DNA of 64,000 nt, from the NCBI GenBank assembly GCA_029216955.1, contig JANAVB010042257.1, positions 19,069 through 83,068 on the forward strand, given 5' to 3'. How positions within the stretch are numbered: the stretch's first letter is position 1; each line of letters opens with the position of its first letter. The translations under genes were made by a program, and so were the position numbers. The notes below the pieces were generated by a model. It was not told the DNA's origin, made no database searches, and saw only the letters and a list, made by a program, of their open reading frames with translations. The stretch is from Iris pallida (Eukaryota > Streptophyta > Magnoliopsida > Asparagales > Iridaceae). Below are positions 14,750 through 26,179 of the stretch, piece after piece.

Positions 14750-17272
14750 TGTCCCGTCTTGCTTAGTCAATCGGAGGAATCATAACGCAAATGGGATTTG
14801 GACTTAGCCATACAACGGTTGCTCGAAGACCTGCTCGGTCGAAGCTAATCATAGCTCAGGTGGGTGGCTTCGGTGAACTTGCCTCAGCCTGGCGTTCGCA
14901 CTAATAAAATGAAAGTTTTCAACTGCACAAGGAGGCTTGATAATAAAAAAAATACATCCACTAGTAATCCCAACTTGTGTCGATAGAACATAGAAAATGT
15001 TCCACGGTTGGCTTAGAAATGTTGCACGATGGCTTTCAAAATGGCACTTGGTCCTTCGTCTCGTGGCTTGGGAGTAGAAAATTTGGTCTTCGCCACAAAG
15101 TTATGAATTAGCCTAAGTCATAGGCGTCGCCCGCATAAATGCTTAATAAAGCATGCACGGTCTCATCATCCAAGGCTTAGCCTAGCCTATGCTCGTCACA
15201 CGGGTTAAGTTGGCCTGCACGATTCGTGGCATAAGTCTAGGCACCCAAAGAAACTTGGTTGTTCATGTTGAATGCATGCACGACACATTTTTTGAATACA
15301 AGGCTTGGCATAGCCCTTGCTCATCCTGCTGATTAAGTTATTGCATGATTAAGTTAGGCAATAGTTTTGTTGCGCTATTGAAGTTATAGCAAGCATTGTC
15401 CTATGTTTTTTGTGGTTGTTAAGTTGCATAGTCCCATGGTCCCTAGGCTCGTCATATAAAGTATGACTTGAGCGATAATGTCGCTTAGAAAGTAAGTTGG
15501 TTTAAGGCACGAGCTACGGTAGGTTCAAGGGTAAGTATGCCACGGTTAAAGAATACATATTTGGTCTAAGTTAAGCTGGAAGACTACGTAGTAGTCATTC
15601 CTTAGGTTTTAAAAAGATGAAAGTTCATGTGACTGGTTGTCGCCGAGATCGGTCCCGCTACTTGGGAGTCTCGATAGAAAGTTCACGCGATTGGTTGTCG
15701 CCGAGATCGGTCCTGCTACTTGGGAGTCTCGATAGAAATTTCACACGACTGATTGTCGCCGAGATCGGTCCCGCTACTTGGGTGTCTCGATAAAATATAG
15801 AAAGTACGGTTATGAATAAGGAAGGACATGGTAAATCAAGTTGAGTCTTGCATGGTTATTGGACAAGTTGTCGACAAGGATGATTTTGTTCCTCAGATGG
15901 TATCTACGACCACAGGACAGGTTTGGCCTAGAAGGAACATGCTTGCAGGACCCTCGGATGGTGTACGACCTGACCCAAGGGGTGTACCGTAGAGCAGATA
16001 GTACGGGAAATTCGGCGAGATCGCATCTCGTTGTATACGAATGTACCGTATTATCCAATTAAGGTCCAAGTATAGCTTGTGGTGCTAGTAACTGTTTCAT
16101 ATAGATAAGTCGGCATAGGAGCGGCTATCCGCATGCATGCCTTAAGCGAGCCAAGTGGTGTGAGCACGGTTTGAGTGGATTACAAATTATTTGCTTGGTA
16201 TGCAACACATTCGATAAGTCTAAGGTTTGGCTATAGCCAAGGCACGTGCTTCGGCACGAGATGTGGGTCAACTAATGAGTTCGTGGCATATAGTACATAA
16301 GTTCAAACTCAGTCATTTCAAAGTTAAGTCAGGAAGGGCCATAGGGTAAGTTGGTTAAGGCATCATGAGTTACGAGGCAATACCTCTATATGTCATGGCA
16401 CGACCACGCTGTTATGACACAAGCATATGTGAAAGACTAAGTGGAGAGGTACTGCTTCGATTATACTGAAGCACGAATAGAGTATAGCACGACCATGTCA
16501 TTGCGTCGCTAAGTATAGGCTGAAAGGAAAGCTCAAGTCCGTGCGTTGATATTGCAAGTACGAGAATGGTCTAAGGCACAATGATATGTAAGATATCGGA
16601 GCTTGGCACGGTGATGGTCTAGAGACACCAATAGGTCAGGTGTCGATATCCTAAAACTGATCATAAGGCAAGAATAGAATGGCAATAATAAAGGGCTATT
16701 ATTGTATAAAATAATTAAACGTGTTGGCTTTGTTTTGGTGGGCGAGGAGCTCACACCACCAGTACAGTTGAGTACTGACATCCACACAGTTTTCATGTGA
16801 AGGTACAGGTAGAAGCTCGTTAGCACGGAGCTCTCTTGGATGCGTCGAGGCACGAAGTTCCTTGGCGTCTTGAGCCATGCGGCCGCTAGGAGTCAAAACT
16901 TATACGGGCCATAATGTTTGAACATTGCCTATATGAAGCATCTGCCACTTGCAGTCTTGAAGCTTGTATTGAGAAGTCATAGAGAGCAGAGTGACTTGTA
17001 ATATGAAAGAAAAGTGAGCCTGAGTGAATGTAATCTTGGCTACGTGCCTATGTAATCTTATGTTTAAAATTTGAACATAGACTTTGATTTTTTTTCAATG
17101 CTTTTGTTTTCTTGTACATTCAATATTTCTGCTTGGGACTTCCGTGCGACGATCCAGTCGTAAGCCGCTGTAATAGGCCGTTATGGAACCTGCTTTGCAT
17201 GAGTGTAATCTAGGCTCACACGACATCACGTCTTGGTAAGGACGATCAGTCATACGGGAGTGGGGTGTGACA
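14750..17272 (+). mobile_element. Gypsy element B 3' LTR (about 2.5 kb)
   Basis: The LTR starts TGTCCCGTC directly after the polypurine-type motif and ends GGGGTGTGACA. No second copy lies in the window, so the left border rests on the motif and the right one on the CA end and the change of sequence. It carries three tandem 58-bp units. The open frames 15810-16062, 16533-16896 and 17233 onward have no recognisable domain. Confidence 0.7.
15619..15792. repeat. Three tandem 58-bp units in LTR B
   Basis: Units start at 15619, 15677 and 15735, each 58 bp. Each carries the core TTGTCGCCGAGATCGGTCC and ends TCTCGATA. The copies differ at only a few positions per unit. They may be promoter or enhancer repeats of the LTR; that is inference. 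Confidence 0.9.
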
Positions 17273-17278
17273 CTACCC

Positions 17279-17382
17279 TTGAAATGTCTGCTTTATACCA
17301 TATTCGTAAGGGGAGACCATTTTTTGTCCCCAAGACGATCATTCAGATGATGGATCATTGTTGCAAAAGTAATAGAAACCTT
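17279..17382 (+). pseudogene. Plant-transposon-protein frame, left half (split by CACTA2)
   Basis: The open frame reads MSALYHIRKGRPFFVPK and continues to a Asn-Leu just before CACTA2. Joined directly to 27352 (one CTT target copy removed), the same frame continues into a stretch ending FQHFDIDLS before a stop. That stretch resembles the conserved part of 'putative plant transposon protein' sequences found in many plant retroelements. The rejoined piece lies upstream of a copia polypurine tract and LTR, so it may be an extra 3' reading frame of that element. The family name is from memory; the continuity of the frame is seen directly. Confidence 0.5.
17380..17382. other. Target-site duplication CTT, left of CACTA2
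   Basis: The three bases CTT precede the CACTACCA terminus and are repeated at 27349-27351 after GGTAGTG. Three-base duplications are the signature of CACTA transposition. Confidence 0.9.
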
Positions 17383-17740
17383 CACTACCAATTACAGTAT
17401 TTTAGCGACGGCCATTTAGCGACGGAAATTTTCCGTCGCTATTACCGTCGGATCACCGACGGATTTGTGACGGAATACCGACGGAAAGCAGTGGACAATT
17501 TTTTTTTATTTTTTTATGTCCATATCCGTCGCTACCCCGTCGATAGGTCGTCGGCCAAGTAGCGACGGTTTTATATCCGTCGCTAGAACGTCGCATATTT
17601 TGGCGGCAAAAGCCTAAAATATTGGCGCGAGATTTACTGACGACTTAGCGACGGAATAATCCATCGCTACTCTGGCGCGAAATTTACTGACGACTTAGCG
17701 ACGGAATAATCCGTCGCTACTTCCGTCGCTAATTTCTGTA
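17383..17740. repeat. CACTA2 left terminal and subterminal repeats
   Basis: After the CACTACCAATTACAG terminus there are about a dozen copies of GCGACGGA or its complement in both orientations. They include a duplicated unit GACTTAGCGACGGAATAATCC at about 17639-17712. In En/Spm such repeats bind the element-encoded TNPA protein. Confidence 0.85.
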
Positions 17741-17769
17741 CCCTAACTCAAATTGAACCGACGGAGGGG

Positions 17770-17931
17770 AAATTTTCATTCCCTCCCAAAACACTCTCTC
17801 TCTTCCCTCTCCCTCTCTCCGACGATCTCCCTCTCTCCGACCGGCGATCTCCCTCTCTCTCTCTAAGGTATGCTCTCTCTCCCCCCCCCTCTCTCTCTCT
17901 ATCTCCCTCTCTCTCTCTCTCTCTCTTTTAC
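17770..17931. repeat. (CT)n-rich tract
   Basis: Pyrimidine-rich CTCTCTCC runs lie between the subterminal repeats and the G-rich tract. In plants such tracts often sit in 5' UTRs near transcription starts; no start site can be fixed here. Confidence 0.8.
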
Positions 17932-17934
17932 GAT

Positions 17935-18435
17935 TTGGGGGGTTGGGGGGCTGTCGTAGTGGTCGGAGAGGGTGTGGGGCAGGAGGGTTTCGGGTACGGG
18001 GTGGGGTGGTCGGGGCAAGGGTGGAGTGGGGTGGTCGGGGGCAGGGGGGTCGGGGAGGGGGTCGGGCAGGGGTGGAGGGGTGGTCTGGGCAGGGGGGGTT
18101 CGGGTAGGGGGTGGGGTGGTCGGGGCAAGGGTGGGGTGGGAGAGGGGGCAGGGGGGGTCGGGGAGGGGGTCGGGCGGGGTGGGGGGGTGGTCTGGGCAGG
18201 GGGGGTGGGAGAGGGGGTCGGGCAGGGGTTGGGGGAGGGTCGGGCAGGGGTTGGAGGGGTCGGGGCAGGGGGACAGGGGGGTGGGAGAGGGGGTCGGGCA
18301 GGGGTTGGGGGGGGTCGGACAGGGGTTTGGGGGGGTCGGGGCAGGGGGGGCAGGGGGGTGGGAGAGGGGGTCGGGCAGGTATTTGGGGGGGGTCGGGCAG
18401 GGGTTGGCGGGGGTCGGGGCAGGGGGGCGTAGGAG
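17935..18435. repeat. G-rich minisatellite (potential G-quadruplexes)
   Basis: About 500 bp of plus strand is built from variants of GGTCGGGGCAGGGG and GGTGGGAGAGGGGGTCGGGC. G runs of 4-8 recur every 5-15 bases. The long Pro/Arg-rich (minus) and Gly/Arg-rich (plus) open frames here are by-products of the repeat. An RNA read from the plus strand, the sense strand of the transposase gene, would be G-rich and could form G-quadruplexes. Confidence 0.9.
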
Positions 18436-18479
18436 GGTCTCTGGAGTCCCCGCGCAGGAGTCCTCCTCCTCCTCTCCCA

Positions 18480-18730
18480 CAGACACACACACACACACGG
18501 ACACATACACACACACACGGACACACACACACATGGACACACACACACAGACACACACACACACACACACGGACACACGGACACACAGACACACACACAC
18601 ACAGACACACACACACACACGGACACACACGGACACAGACACACGGATACACACACACACAGACATATATATATATATATATAGGCATAATTTTAAGTAA
18701 TTTATTAATAATATATATATATATATATAC
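18480..18730. repeat. (AC)n then (TA)n microsatellites
   Basis: A CA-dinucleotide array with scattered GACACA interruptions runs from about 18480 to 18665. Two short TA arrays follow, at about 18665-18682 and 18709-18730. No coding potential. Confidence 0.9.
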
Positions 18731-19058
18731 ACAGACACACGTCGTGAAGTCTAGTATATATTTGATTAGCTAAGGTAGAAGTTTAGCCTAATTAAGGTTA
18801 GTTTTGACAGAGTTGACTTGGACTCCTAATTTGACCTAGAATTAGCCTAGTTGACCTATTTGTATTTCGATTGATATCATATGAATAGTTTGCCTAAGAT
18901 TTGATTGGGTTGGTTTTAATGTGTGGGTAAATTAGTTTACCTTATTTTAGAGTATGACTACGTAGCTAGTGTGTAGAGTAGTATATGGTTACTAGATCCT
19001 AGTGTAGAGTAGTATGTAGAGGAGTATGGCTACTAGTGATATATAGATATGTAGGTCC
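18731..19058. other. CACTA2 upstream region without gene
   Basis: Unique-looking AT-rich sequence with repeated TTGACCTA / TTGACTTGG motifs and an imperfect TAGTGTAGAGTAGTATATGG duplication near 18967-19020. I see no open frame of note. It may be part of the leader of the transposase transcript. Confidence 0.5.
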
Positions 19059-19063
19059 ATGTG

Positions 19064-19245
19064 TATCTGTATCGGACTATCGCTATCGGTATCGAACTAT
19101 CGCTATCGGTATCGGACTATCGCTATCGGTATCGAACTATCGGTATCGATCGAACTATCGGTATCGGACTATCGCTATCGGTATCGGACTATCGCTATCA
19201 GTATCGACCGTATATACTTAGTATCGGGCGTAGCGGATTAGTATC
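19064..19245. repeat. Minisatellite of ATCGGTATCGGACTATCGCT-type units
   Basis: About eight units of 18-24 bp are built from TATCGCTATCGGTATCG, alternating with GGACTATCG and GAACTATCG. Short open frames on the plus strand only spell the repeat. The array ends about 45 bp before the large inverted repeat, whose outer edge carries the same TATCGGTATCGG motif. Confidence 0.9.
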
Positions 19246-19290
19246 GATCAGTATATAGGTTTGGGTTAAGATCAAGGTTCAAAGTATCGG

Positions 19291-19813
19291 TATCGGAATA
19301 GTAGGCCGAATAGGAGGCCGAGATAGTCGAATGAGAAGAAGGGAAGAAGGGAGGAGCAGATGGGTCCAGAGCCATGGTGGAGGAGGAGAAGTAACATGAG
19401 AGCAGTTTCCGCCGTAACATCTCCTGGCTCTGCTGGCAACTGAAGTCCAGATGCTACAAAGGACGATCCTTCGCTGAAATCGACTACAACACCCATCAGT
19501 TCAAGTTCATTCCTATATGAGTAGAATCCAATGCCATAGAAGCCATCAGTTTGTTGACCTTCCTCTATGGCATTGGAATATACTCATATAGGAATGAACT
19601 TGAACTGATGGGTGTTGTAGTCGATTTCAGCGAAGGATCGTCCTTTGTAGCATCTGGACTTCAGTTGCCAGCAGAGCCAGGAGATGTTACGACGGAAACT
19701 GCTCTCATGTTACTTCTCCTCCTCCACCATGGCTCTGGACCCATCTGCTCCTCCTTTCTGCCCTTCTTCTCATTCGACTATCTCGGCCTCCTATTCGGCC
19801 TACTATTCCGATA
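19291..19813. repeat. 249-bp near-perfect inverted repeat (long hairpin)
   Basis: The left arm 19291-19539 and right arm 19565-19813 are reverse complements without any gap. I count five mismatches (about 98% identity). The spacer is 25 bases (19540-19564). Each arm holds a frame open across its whole length, containing MGVVVDFSEGSSFVASG and a Leu-rich stretch, but I do not recognise the protein. The repeat lies about 270 bp upstream of the transposase start codon. A transcript through it would fold into a dsRNA of about 250 bp, a suitable Dicer-like substrate. Whether the arms come from a captured host gene cannot be told here. Confidence 0.95.
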
Positions 19814-20079
19814 TGCGTTTGATACGGTCTACCTAACCTATATATTGATACTAATCTGATACTCTCTGATATTAAGTACATCCGGCTTACTAGCTAGCGG
19901 ATCTACCAGTTACATAATTATATACTAATTATGTTAGATTGTGATACTAAGTAGCCTCGTCGTAGGCCTAGCGTGTTATCCACAAGTTTAGTTTTTCTTA
20001 CGATATGAGTATCGGTATCGGGCTATTAATTCTTATGTTTAGTTTGTCTTACGATACAGATATTCACATCAAATCGAGC

Positions 20080-23000
20080 ATGAATCGTTACTTTGTTGAT
20101 CGTACATGGATGTACAAACGACAACACGAGAGCAGAATTGGTGTGAGTGACGATTTTCAGGCAGGTGTGAAAGTATTTCTTAAGTATGCCATGAGCAAAA
20201 CTTAGTACATGGACGATAACAAAATCAAGTGTCCATGTGTTAATTGTCACAATAGACGTTTCGAAGAAGTGATGACTGTGAGAGATCATTTGACCCGTAA
20301 GGGTTTCGTACGTGATTACGGCCTGTGGTCATCGCAAGGTGAATTATATTCAGAAAGACAGGCTGCAGAAGTTGGTACTTATGCTTTTGATGATAATGTT
20401 GCAACGGATGTCCTCGAAGACGACGGATGCTCTGTGGATTATGGAGACATGCAGAACCTTCCACGAGATATGGTGTATGCTGCGGCAGGGCCTAATTTTG
20501 ATCCGGAGGATCCTAATCCCGAGGCAAAGGAGTTCTATGATATGTTTAAGGACGCAGATACTCCTCTATATCCTGGTTGTGAGACTCATTCCGCACTGTC
20601 AGTGACGATACGGTTGTTGAACATAAAGTCTGATTTTAACTTGCCACAAGCTTGCTATGATCGGATCACACAATTAACTAATGAGGGGTTACCGAAGGAA
20701 TCAAAAGAGCTCCCAAGAAACTTCTACAAGTCAAAGATGATGGTCCGAAAACTGGGACTGGGGTACGAGAAGATAGATTGCTGTCGCAACGGATGCATGT
20801 TGTATTACAAAGAGAATTGCGTATTAGAAAGTTGTTGGTTCTGTAATGCGGATCGTTACAAGACAGTACAGGGAAAAGGAATGTCAACTAGAAAATGACG
20901 TCCTTACAAGTATATGCATTACTTGTCGATCACGAAGCGCTTACAGAGGATGTATATGTCTCTGAATACAGCAGAACACATGACGTGGCACAGTGAAGAT
21001 CGCATAAAGGACGAAGGAGAATTGTCACATCCTTCGGATGGGGAGGCATGGAAATATTTTGATTTGTGTCATCCAGATTTTGCTGCAGAGCCTAGAAATG
21101 TACGCCTGGCGCTATGTTCTTATGGCTTCGCCCCTTTCGGACAGTCGGGATCTCAATACTCATGCTGGCCGGTCATTCTTACCCCTTACAATCTGCCACC
21201 ATGGATGTGTATGAAGACTCCTTATATGTTCTTGACAGCTATCATACCCGGTCCCAAAAATCCGACAAAGATTATCGATATATATTTACAGCCGTTGGTG
21301 GATGAGCTGAAACAGTTGTGGGAGATCGGCGTCACGACCTATGATATTTCCAGAAAACAAAACTTTCAGATGAGAGCTTCACTCATATGGACAATAAATG
21401 ATTTTCCAGCATACGGTATACTGTCGGGATGGAGTACGCACGGCAACATGTCTTATCCGATATGTATGGAAAATAGTAAGGCGTTCCGCCTTAGACATGG
21501 AGGAAAAACTTCTTTCTTTGACTGTCACCGTCAATTTCTGCCAACGAGACATCCTTGGCGAAAGAACAAGGACGCGTTCAGATATGGAAAACAAGAATTT
21601 TCTGAACCTCCTGCCAGATTGTCGGGATACGATATTTGGGAAGATGTAAAGGAATTGCCCACCGCAATGGAAGATCCATCAAACAATCGTGTCGAGGGGT
21701 TCGGACAAAGCCATAACTGGACCAAACGGAGTATCTTCTGGGACTTGCCTTATTGGAAAGATAATCTTATTAGGCATAATCTTGATGTCATGCATATCGA
21801 AAAGAATATGTTCGATAATGTCTTCAATACCGTTATGGATATTAAAGGAAAGACGAAGGACAATCCAAAAGCAAGACAAGACATGGCCGAGATATGCAAA
21901 CGTCATAATCTAAACTTGATACAAAGGGGAGCTGGTGGACAAGTAACTAAGCCGATAGCGCCATACGCATTGAGCAAGGAAGATAGATTAATAATCTGCA
22001 AGTGGATATCTACTTTAAGATTTCCCGACGGCTATGTGTCGAATTTGTCAAGATGCGTTGATCTCAATGAACGCAAGCTAACAGGAATGAAGAGTCACGA
22101 CTGCCACGTGTTTATGGAAAGATTACTGCCCATTGCGTTGAGAGAGTTGTTGCCTTCTGTTGTATGGGTTCCGTTGGCCGAGCTGTCTACATTCTTCAGG
22201 GATATCTGTTCAACTAAGCTCACGGTGCAACATATGATACAACTTGAGGAGAAGATTGTCTTAACAATTTGCAAGTTAGAGAAAATATTTCCACCGGGTT
22301 TCTTCGACAGTATGGAGCATCTACCGATTCATCTAGCATATGAAGCCCGTGTCGGTGCATCTGTTCATTATCGATGGATGTACCCCTTTGAAAGGTAAAT
22401 AAAAATCGATATAATTTAAGTGGATTTTACAATTCATTGTTAATTCTCAAGATAATTTGTCTCTCTAGGTATCTACATCATCTAAAGAAAAAAGTTGGCA
22501 ACAAGGCTCATATAGAGGCTTCGATATGCGAAGCATATCTTATCGAGGAGGTGTCAAACTTTTGCTCCATTTATTTCGATACTCATGTTGAGACAAATCG
22601 AAATCGACCTCAAAGGAATGACGAAGACGTTGAGGAAGGAGGTATATTCAATTTAAGGGGCAAGCCTATTGGGGCTAGTAAGAAACGGTGGTTGAGTGAC
22701 GATGAGTATGATGCCGCTCACCGATATGTCTTGTTAAATTGTGACATACAAGAAGTGAGAGATTTGGAAAAGTAAGTGACTACACCTCGTTATAATCTCT
22801 AATTTGGTGAGGTAAGTGACTACACTAATTTTTATTCTCTCTAACAGTGTATTTAGAGATGAAGTCAAAATAAGGACACCCGATATTACCGATGAGGGAC
22901 TTCAAAGAGAGGTTGATTTTACCTTTCCGTCATGGTTTCGAGATTACGTAAGTAACTGAGATAATATGTTATGCGGCTACCATTTAAATATATATATGCA

Positions 23001-23860
23001 ACTAAAACATTTAAAGTTTACAGGTTTTATTAGCTGAACCAAGTACACTCACAAATGAGAGCATTCGTTATTTGTCATTGGGACCGAAGAAGCATGCAAA
23101 GACTTGGCCCGGCTATGTCGTTAATGGCTTCAAGTTTAAGACAACTCAACATCCTATAAATGTCGAATTTCTCAATGACGGCTTCAGTACGAAGGATTCT
23201 GGTGTTTGCATAAGAGGCACAATCTATGACGACGAGCCGGACTTTGACTATTATGGAGTGCTTCGGGATATTGTAGAATTACAATATAGTGCCCCATTTG
23301 ATATGCATATTGTTATGTTCAAATGTGAGTGGTTCGATACGACACCAAATATCGGTTGGAGAATCGATAAACAATTTGGATTCGTCGATATAAATCATCG
23401 CAGGAGGTATAGAGGGTCCGACACGTTTGCGATAGCAAGTCAGGCTGTTCAAGTCTACTATACAAGCTACCCAAGGCGTCGTAGAGATCGCTTTGACTGA
23501 TGGGCAGTATGCAAGATTAAATCTAGAAATACATTCAACGTTGGAGACCCAGCATACCAAGAGGACCAGATCGAAAAGCCCCAATACTTGGGACAACAGT
23601 CTTGTGACATGGATGTTGAATTAGAGGTTGATATACCTCTTGCTGATGAAAATAGAGGGGAGGAAGAGGTTGATATACAAGACTTAGATGTCAACCAGGG
23701 GAGAAAGAGGCGTCTTGTCCCAAGTATTGAGACTGAAGAAGAAGAAGAAGAAGAAGAAGAACTTTATGAGGATGAGGATGAGGATACAGATGAATTCGAC
23801 GATGAGGATGATGATGATGATGAGGCCGAGGCCGAGGAAGAGGACGATGACGATGATTAA
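20080..23860 (+). pseudogene. CACTA2 transposase gene, TNPD (TNP2/Transposase_21) type
   Basis: The protein would bind element ends and catalyse cut-and-paste transposition. I infer exons 20080-22394, 22469-22771, 22848-22947 and 23024-23860. All three introns are short with GT..AG borders, and the exon sum is 3,555 bases, a multiple of three. The N-terminus has the family's WMYKR segment and a CPCVNC cysteine cluster. A second cluster (CCRNGC, SCWFC) lies at 20775-20855. The core has NLPPWMCMKTPYMFL and LDVMHIEKNMFDNV, both hallmarks of Transposase_21. Exon 2 matches DUF4218 and exon 4 DUF4216, followed by a long Glu/Asp tail. Three in-frame stops interrupt it: TAG at 20203, TGA at 20896 and TGA at 23498. 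Each looks like a single base change. The rest is well kept, so inactivation is probably recent. Confidence 0.9.
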
Positions 23861-24257
23861 ATATCGCTATATTTCAGTTGTATCTTGAAGCACCCAATAT
23901 CTAGTCTCGAATCCTAAATTACCCTATTATATTTGGATTTACAATTACAAGTCTAGTAGAACACAAGATGCCCTTTCATCAAAAGTTACAAGAATTGTAC
24001 TTTATTGTATTGGTGCGTGATTTTATCAGATTTTGTGTATCTAGCTTTTATTCGTACTTCACTTCTGATTGTAATATTTATTTCAGTTTGGGATATTTGC
24101 GTATTATTGTATGAGTTTCTTTTTATAGATGGCACTCCTAGGCCTACTCGTCTGGGCGGCACTCATCGCCCTGCTGCTGGTATGGATATATTTAGTTTTA
24201 TATTCATTTATAAATCTATGTTGTCGGTATTTTGTTTATGTGTTCTATTTACAGGGC
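23861..24257. other. Spacer between TNPD and TNPA-like genes
   Basis: About 400 bp, AT-rich. A possible upstream exon lies at 24129-24179, open with an ATG, followed by a GT donor and an acceptor at 24254. It would add a hydrophobic stretch or, in another frame, a Thr/Pro/Arg stretch to the next gene. I cannot decide whether it is used. Confidence 0.4.
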
Positions 24258-26179
24258 ATGGTTGCGAGCACCCGTACTGGTGGTGCTGGCCGTGGTCGTG
24301 GCGGTGGCGGCGGCGGCGGTGGTGGTGGTGGTGGTCGTGGGCGTGGGCGTGGGTGTGGTGGTAGCGGTAGTGGTCGCCAGCCGCATTCCCCGGATGTGAC
24401 CTCCGATCTCGACTTGGAGAGCCCGGACACAGGCTCTTCCCGCCGTCATTCTTCCTCGGTGCCACCGACATCGTCGTCGAGGCCTGTGACTCCATCCGCT
24501 AGCGGATCCGTTCCACCACCGGATGTACCAGCGGATGCAGCAGCAGATGCAGCAGGGGGCCCAGCAGTTACTGCAGGGTGGGCCTCGGAGTACTCCAGGA
24601 TTCAGTTTCATCCTATTACCGGGGAGTACGTGCGCGGACCCGCGGATCCCCCGACGCCACCAGAGAGGCTGGTGGGCGAGTTCCGACGAGAGCTATGGCC
24701 CGCTGGTGAATCGTAAGTAAATTTAAGTTAATTTATTAAATTTGTTTCATTTATTCAAGTTAATAATTCAGTCGTTGCTTCTTTATAGGTTTTTCCCGTG
24801 GGATGCTGCCCGGATTCTAGGGCGTATTATCCGGGATAACTACCATGGCCCCTACCTAAATTTTTCTGAGGTGCCTCAGGACATAAAGTACGTCTGGCTC
24901 GACGAGATGAGGGTATAAATCCGTCGGTGAATTATTAATTATTCTTTAAATCATTAAATTTTTTATTACGTGATATTTGAATTTGTATGTCAGAGGACGT
25001 TCTGGTGGCCCCTCCATCGCGAGGAGGCGATCCGCAGGACCTACAAAGCCGCCGCCGGAAAGAAGATACGGGATGCGGTGTACGACCTTCGTACGGCGCA
25101 TACGAGGAAGGACTGGATCCGGGCGGAGTACTATGAGCAGATGTTGGAGAAGATGGATACTCCGCAGTTCAAGCTGAAATCGGAGAAAGCTAAGGCTAAT
25201 CGACAGGTCGCGGGTCTGCATACGGGGGGATCAAGGCCCCACGCATCGACGCGTGCAGATTTGGTGAGATAGCGCAAATTCAAATTCATTCTGTTATTTA
25301 ATTTCGTACTGTTAATATATGAAGTTAATTAAATCTACGTATGCAGGCCCAACGGGCGGTGAAGCAGGGGAAAGAGGCGGAGACGGTCACCGCTCACGAT
25401 GTATTCATGCATACGCACAAGAGGCGGAAGGACGGGAGCTTCGTCGACGCGAGGGCCGAGGAGACTGATGTAAGTACTTACGTTTATGAGATTTATGTTA
25501 GAAATATAATTATTGTTAAGTTAATTAGATAAACTTAGGATTCAGACTATAACTTAGGGAAACATAGGATTTAGATTATAACTTAGGAAAACTTATAGTA
25601 TAAACACATTCATTGGATAGGCTGCGTATCGTGAGGCACTTAGTCGACGACGTGTTCGTAGAATTCGTCGGCGGCGTTAGGAAAGGGCGCGTCTACGACT
25701 TAGGTTCCATGGCGCCCTCGTTGCAGCCGTCCCCGAAATATCCACCGCCTTCGCCTCCTCCAGCGCCCCCGGTTGACGATGTGAGGGCGCAGCTTGCGAC
25801 TCTGACCTCCGCGGTGTCAGATTTACGGGCGATAGTGTTGGGGCGCTATCCGTCTGCTCCCGGTCCATCTGCTCCCGGTCCGTCTGCTGGTGCTTCCGGT
25901 TCATCTGGTGGTGCTCCTGGTCCGTCTACTGCTGCTGCCGGTGCTTCGGATCGACCTGGTCCTTCTTCCCCCGGACGGCTTTCGTTTAACCGCTCTGCGG
26001 ACGCCCGCATCGTATCGGATAACACCATCTTGACGCTCCTTGACATGTTGTCGCCAGAGCAACTACGCGCGCTTCCAGACCATGTCTTGTCCCAAGTGCC
26101 GGCACACACGGTGGAGGAGTACATACGCAAAGCGGATGCGGCGGCACGAGCACGAGACGATCCGACGGACGGGGTTTGA
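24258..26179 (+). pseudogene. CACTA2 second gene, TNPA-like (Transposase_24 family)
   Basis: Inferred exons are 24258-24712, 24789-24912, 24994-25263, 25347-25469 and 25621-26179, each with GT..AG borders. The N-terminus is a Gly/Arg run followed by a Ser/Pro-rich linker. The middle carries the Transposase_24 pattern: FPWDAARILGRII, an IRRTYKAAAGKKIRDAVYDL segment, FKLKSEKAKANR, LHTGGS, then HKRRKDGSFVDARAEET. The last exon opens with AAYREAL in the expected frame, but a GGVRKGRVYDLGS block and the rest lie one frame away. A single-base indel near 25640-25670 is therefore likely. The C-terminus has Pro/Ser/Gly repeats. Such proteins are thought to bind subterminal repeats. The start is uncertain (see 24129). 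Confidence 0.75.

Noticed and set aside
17729..18738. Long minus-strand Pro/Cys/Val-rich open frames (up to 319 codons) and plus-strand Gly-rich frames
   Set aside because: By-products of the G-rich and CA repeats; three overlapping frames are open at once and none has a domain.
19036..19258. Short Tyr/Arg/Ser-rich frames
   Set aside because: Translation of the ATCGGTATCGG minisatellite in all three frames.
19272..19496. Small gene within the inverted repeat (MGVVVDFSEGSSFVAS frame)
   Set aside because: The frame is present in both arms, but no start context, splice signals or family resemblance supports a working gene. Kept only as a hint of captured sequence.
23737..23857. Separate acidic protein at the end of the transposase gene
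   Set aside because: It is in frame with exon 4 after one stop (23498) and fits a C-terminal tail of the same gene.
24208..24611. Minus-strand His/Pro/Arg-rich open frames
   Set aside because: Antisense shadows of the Gly/Arg-coding repeat at the start of the TNPA-like gene.
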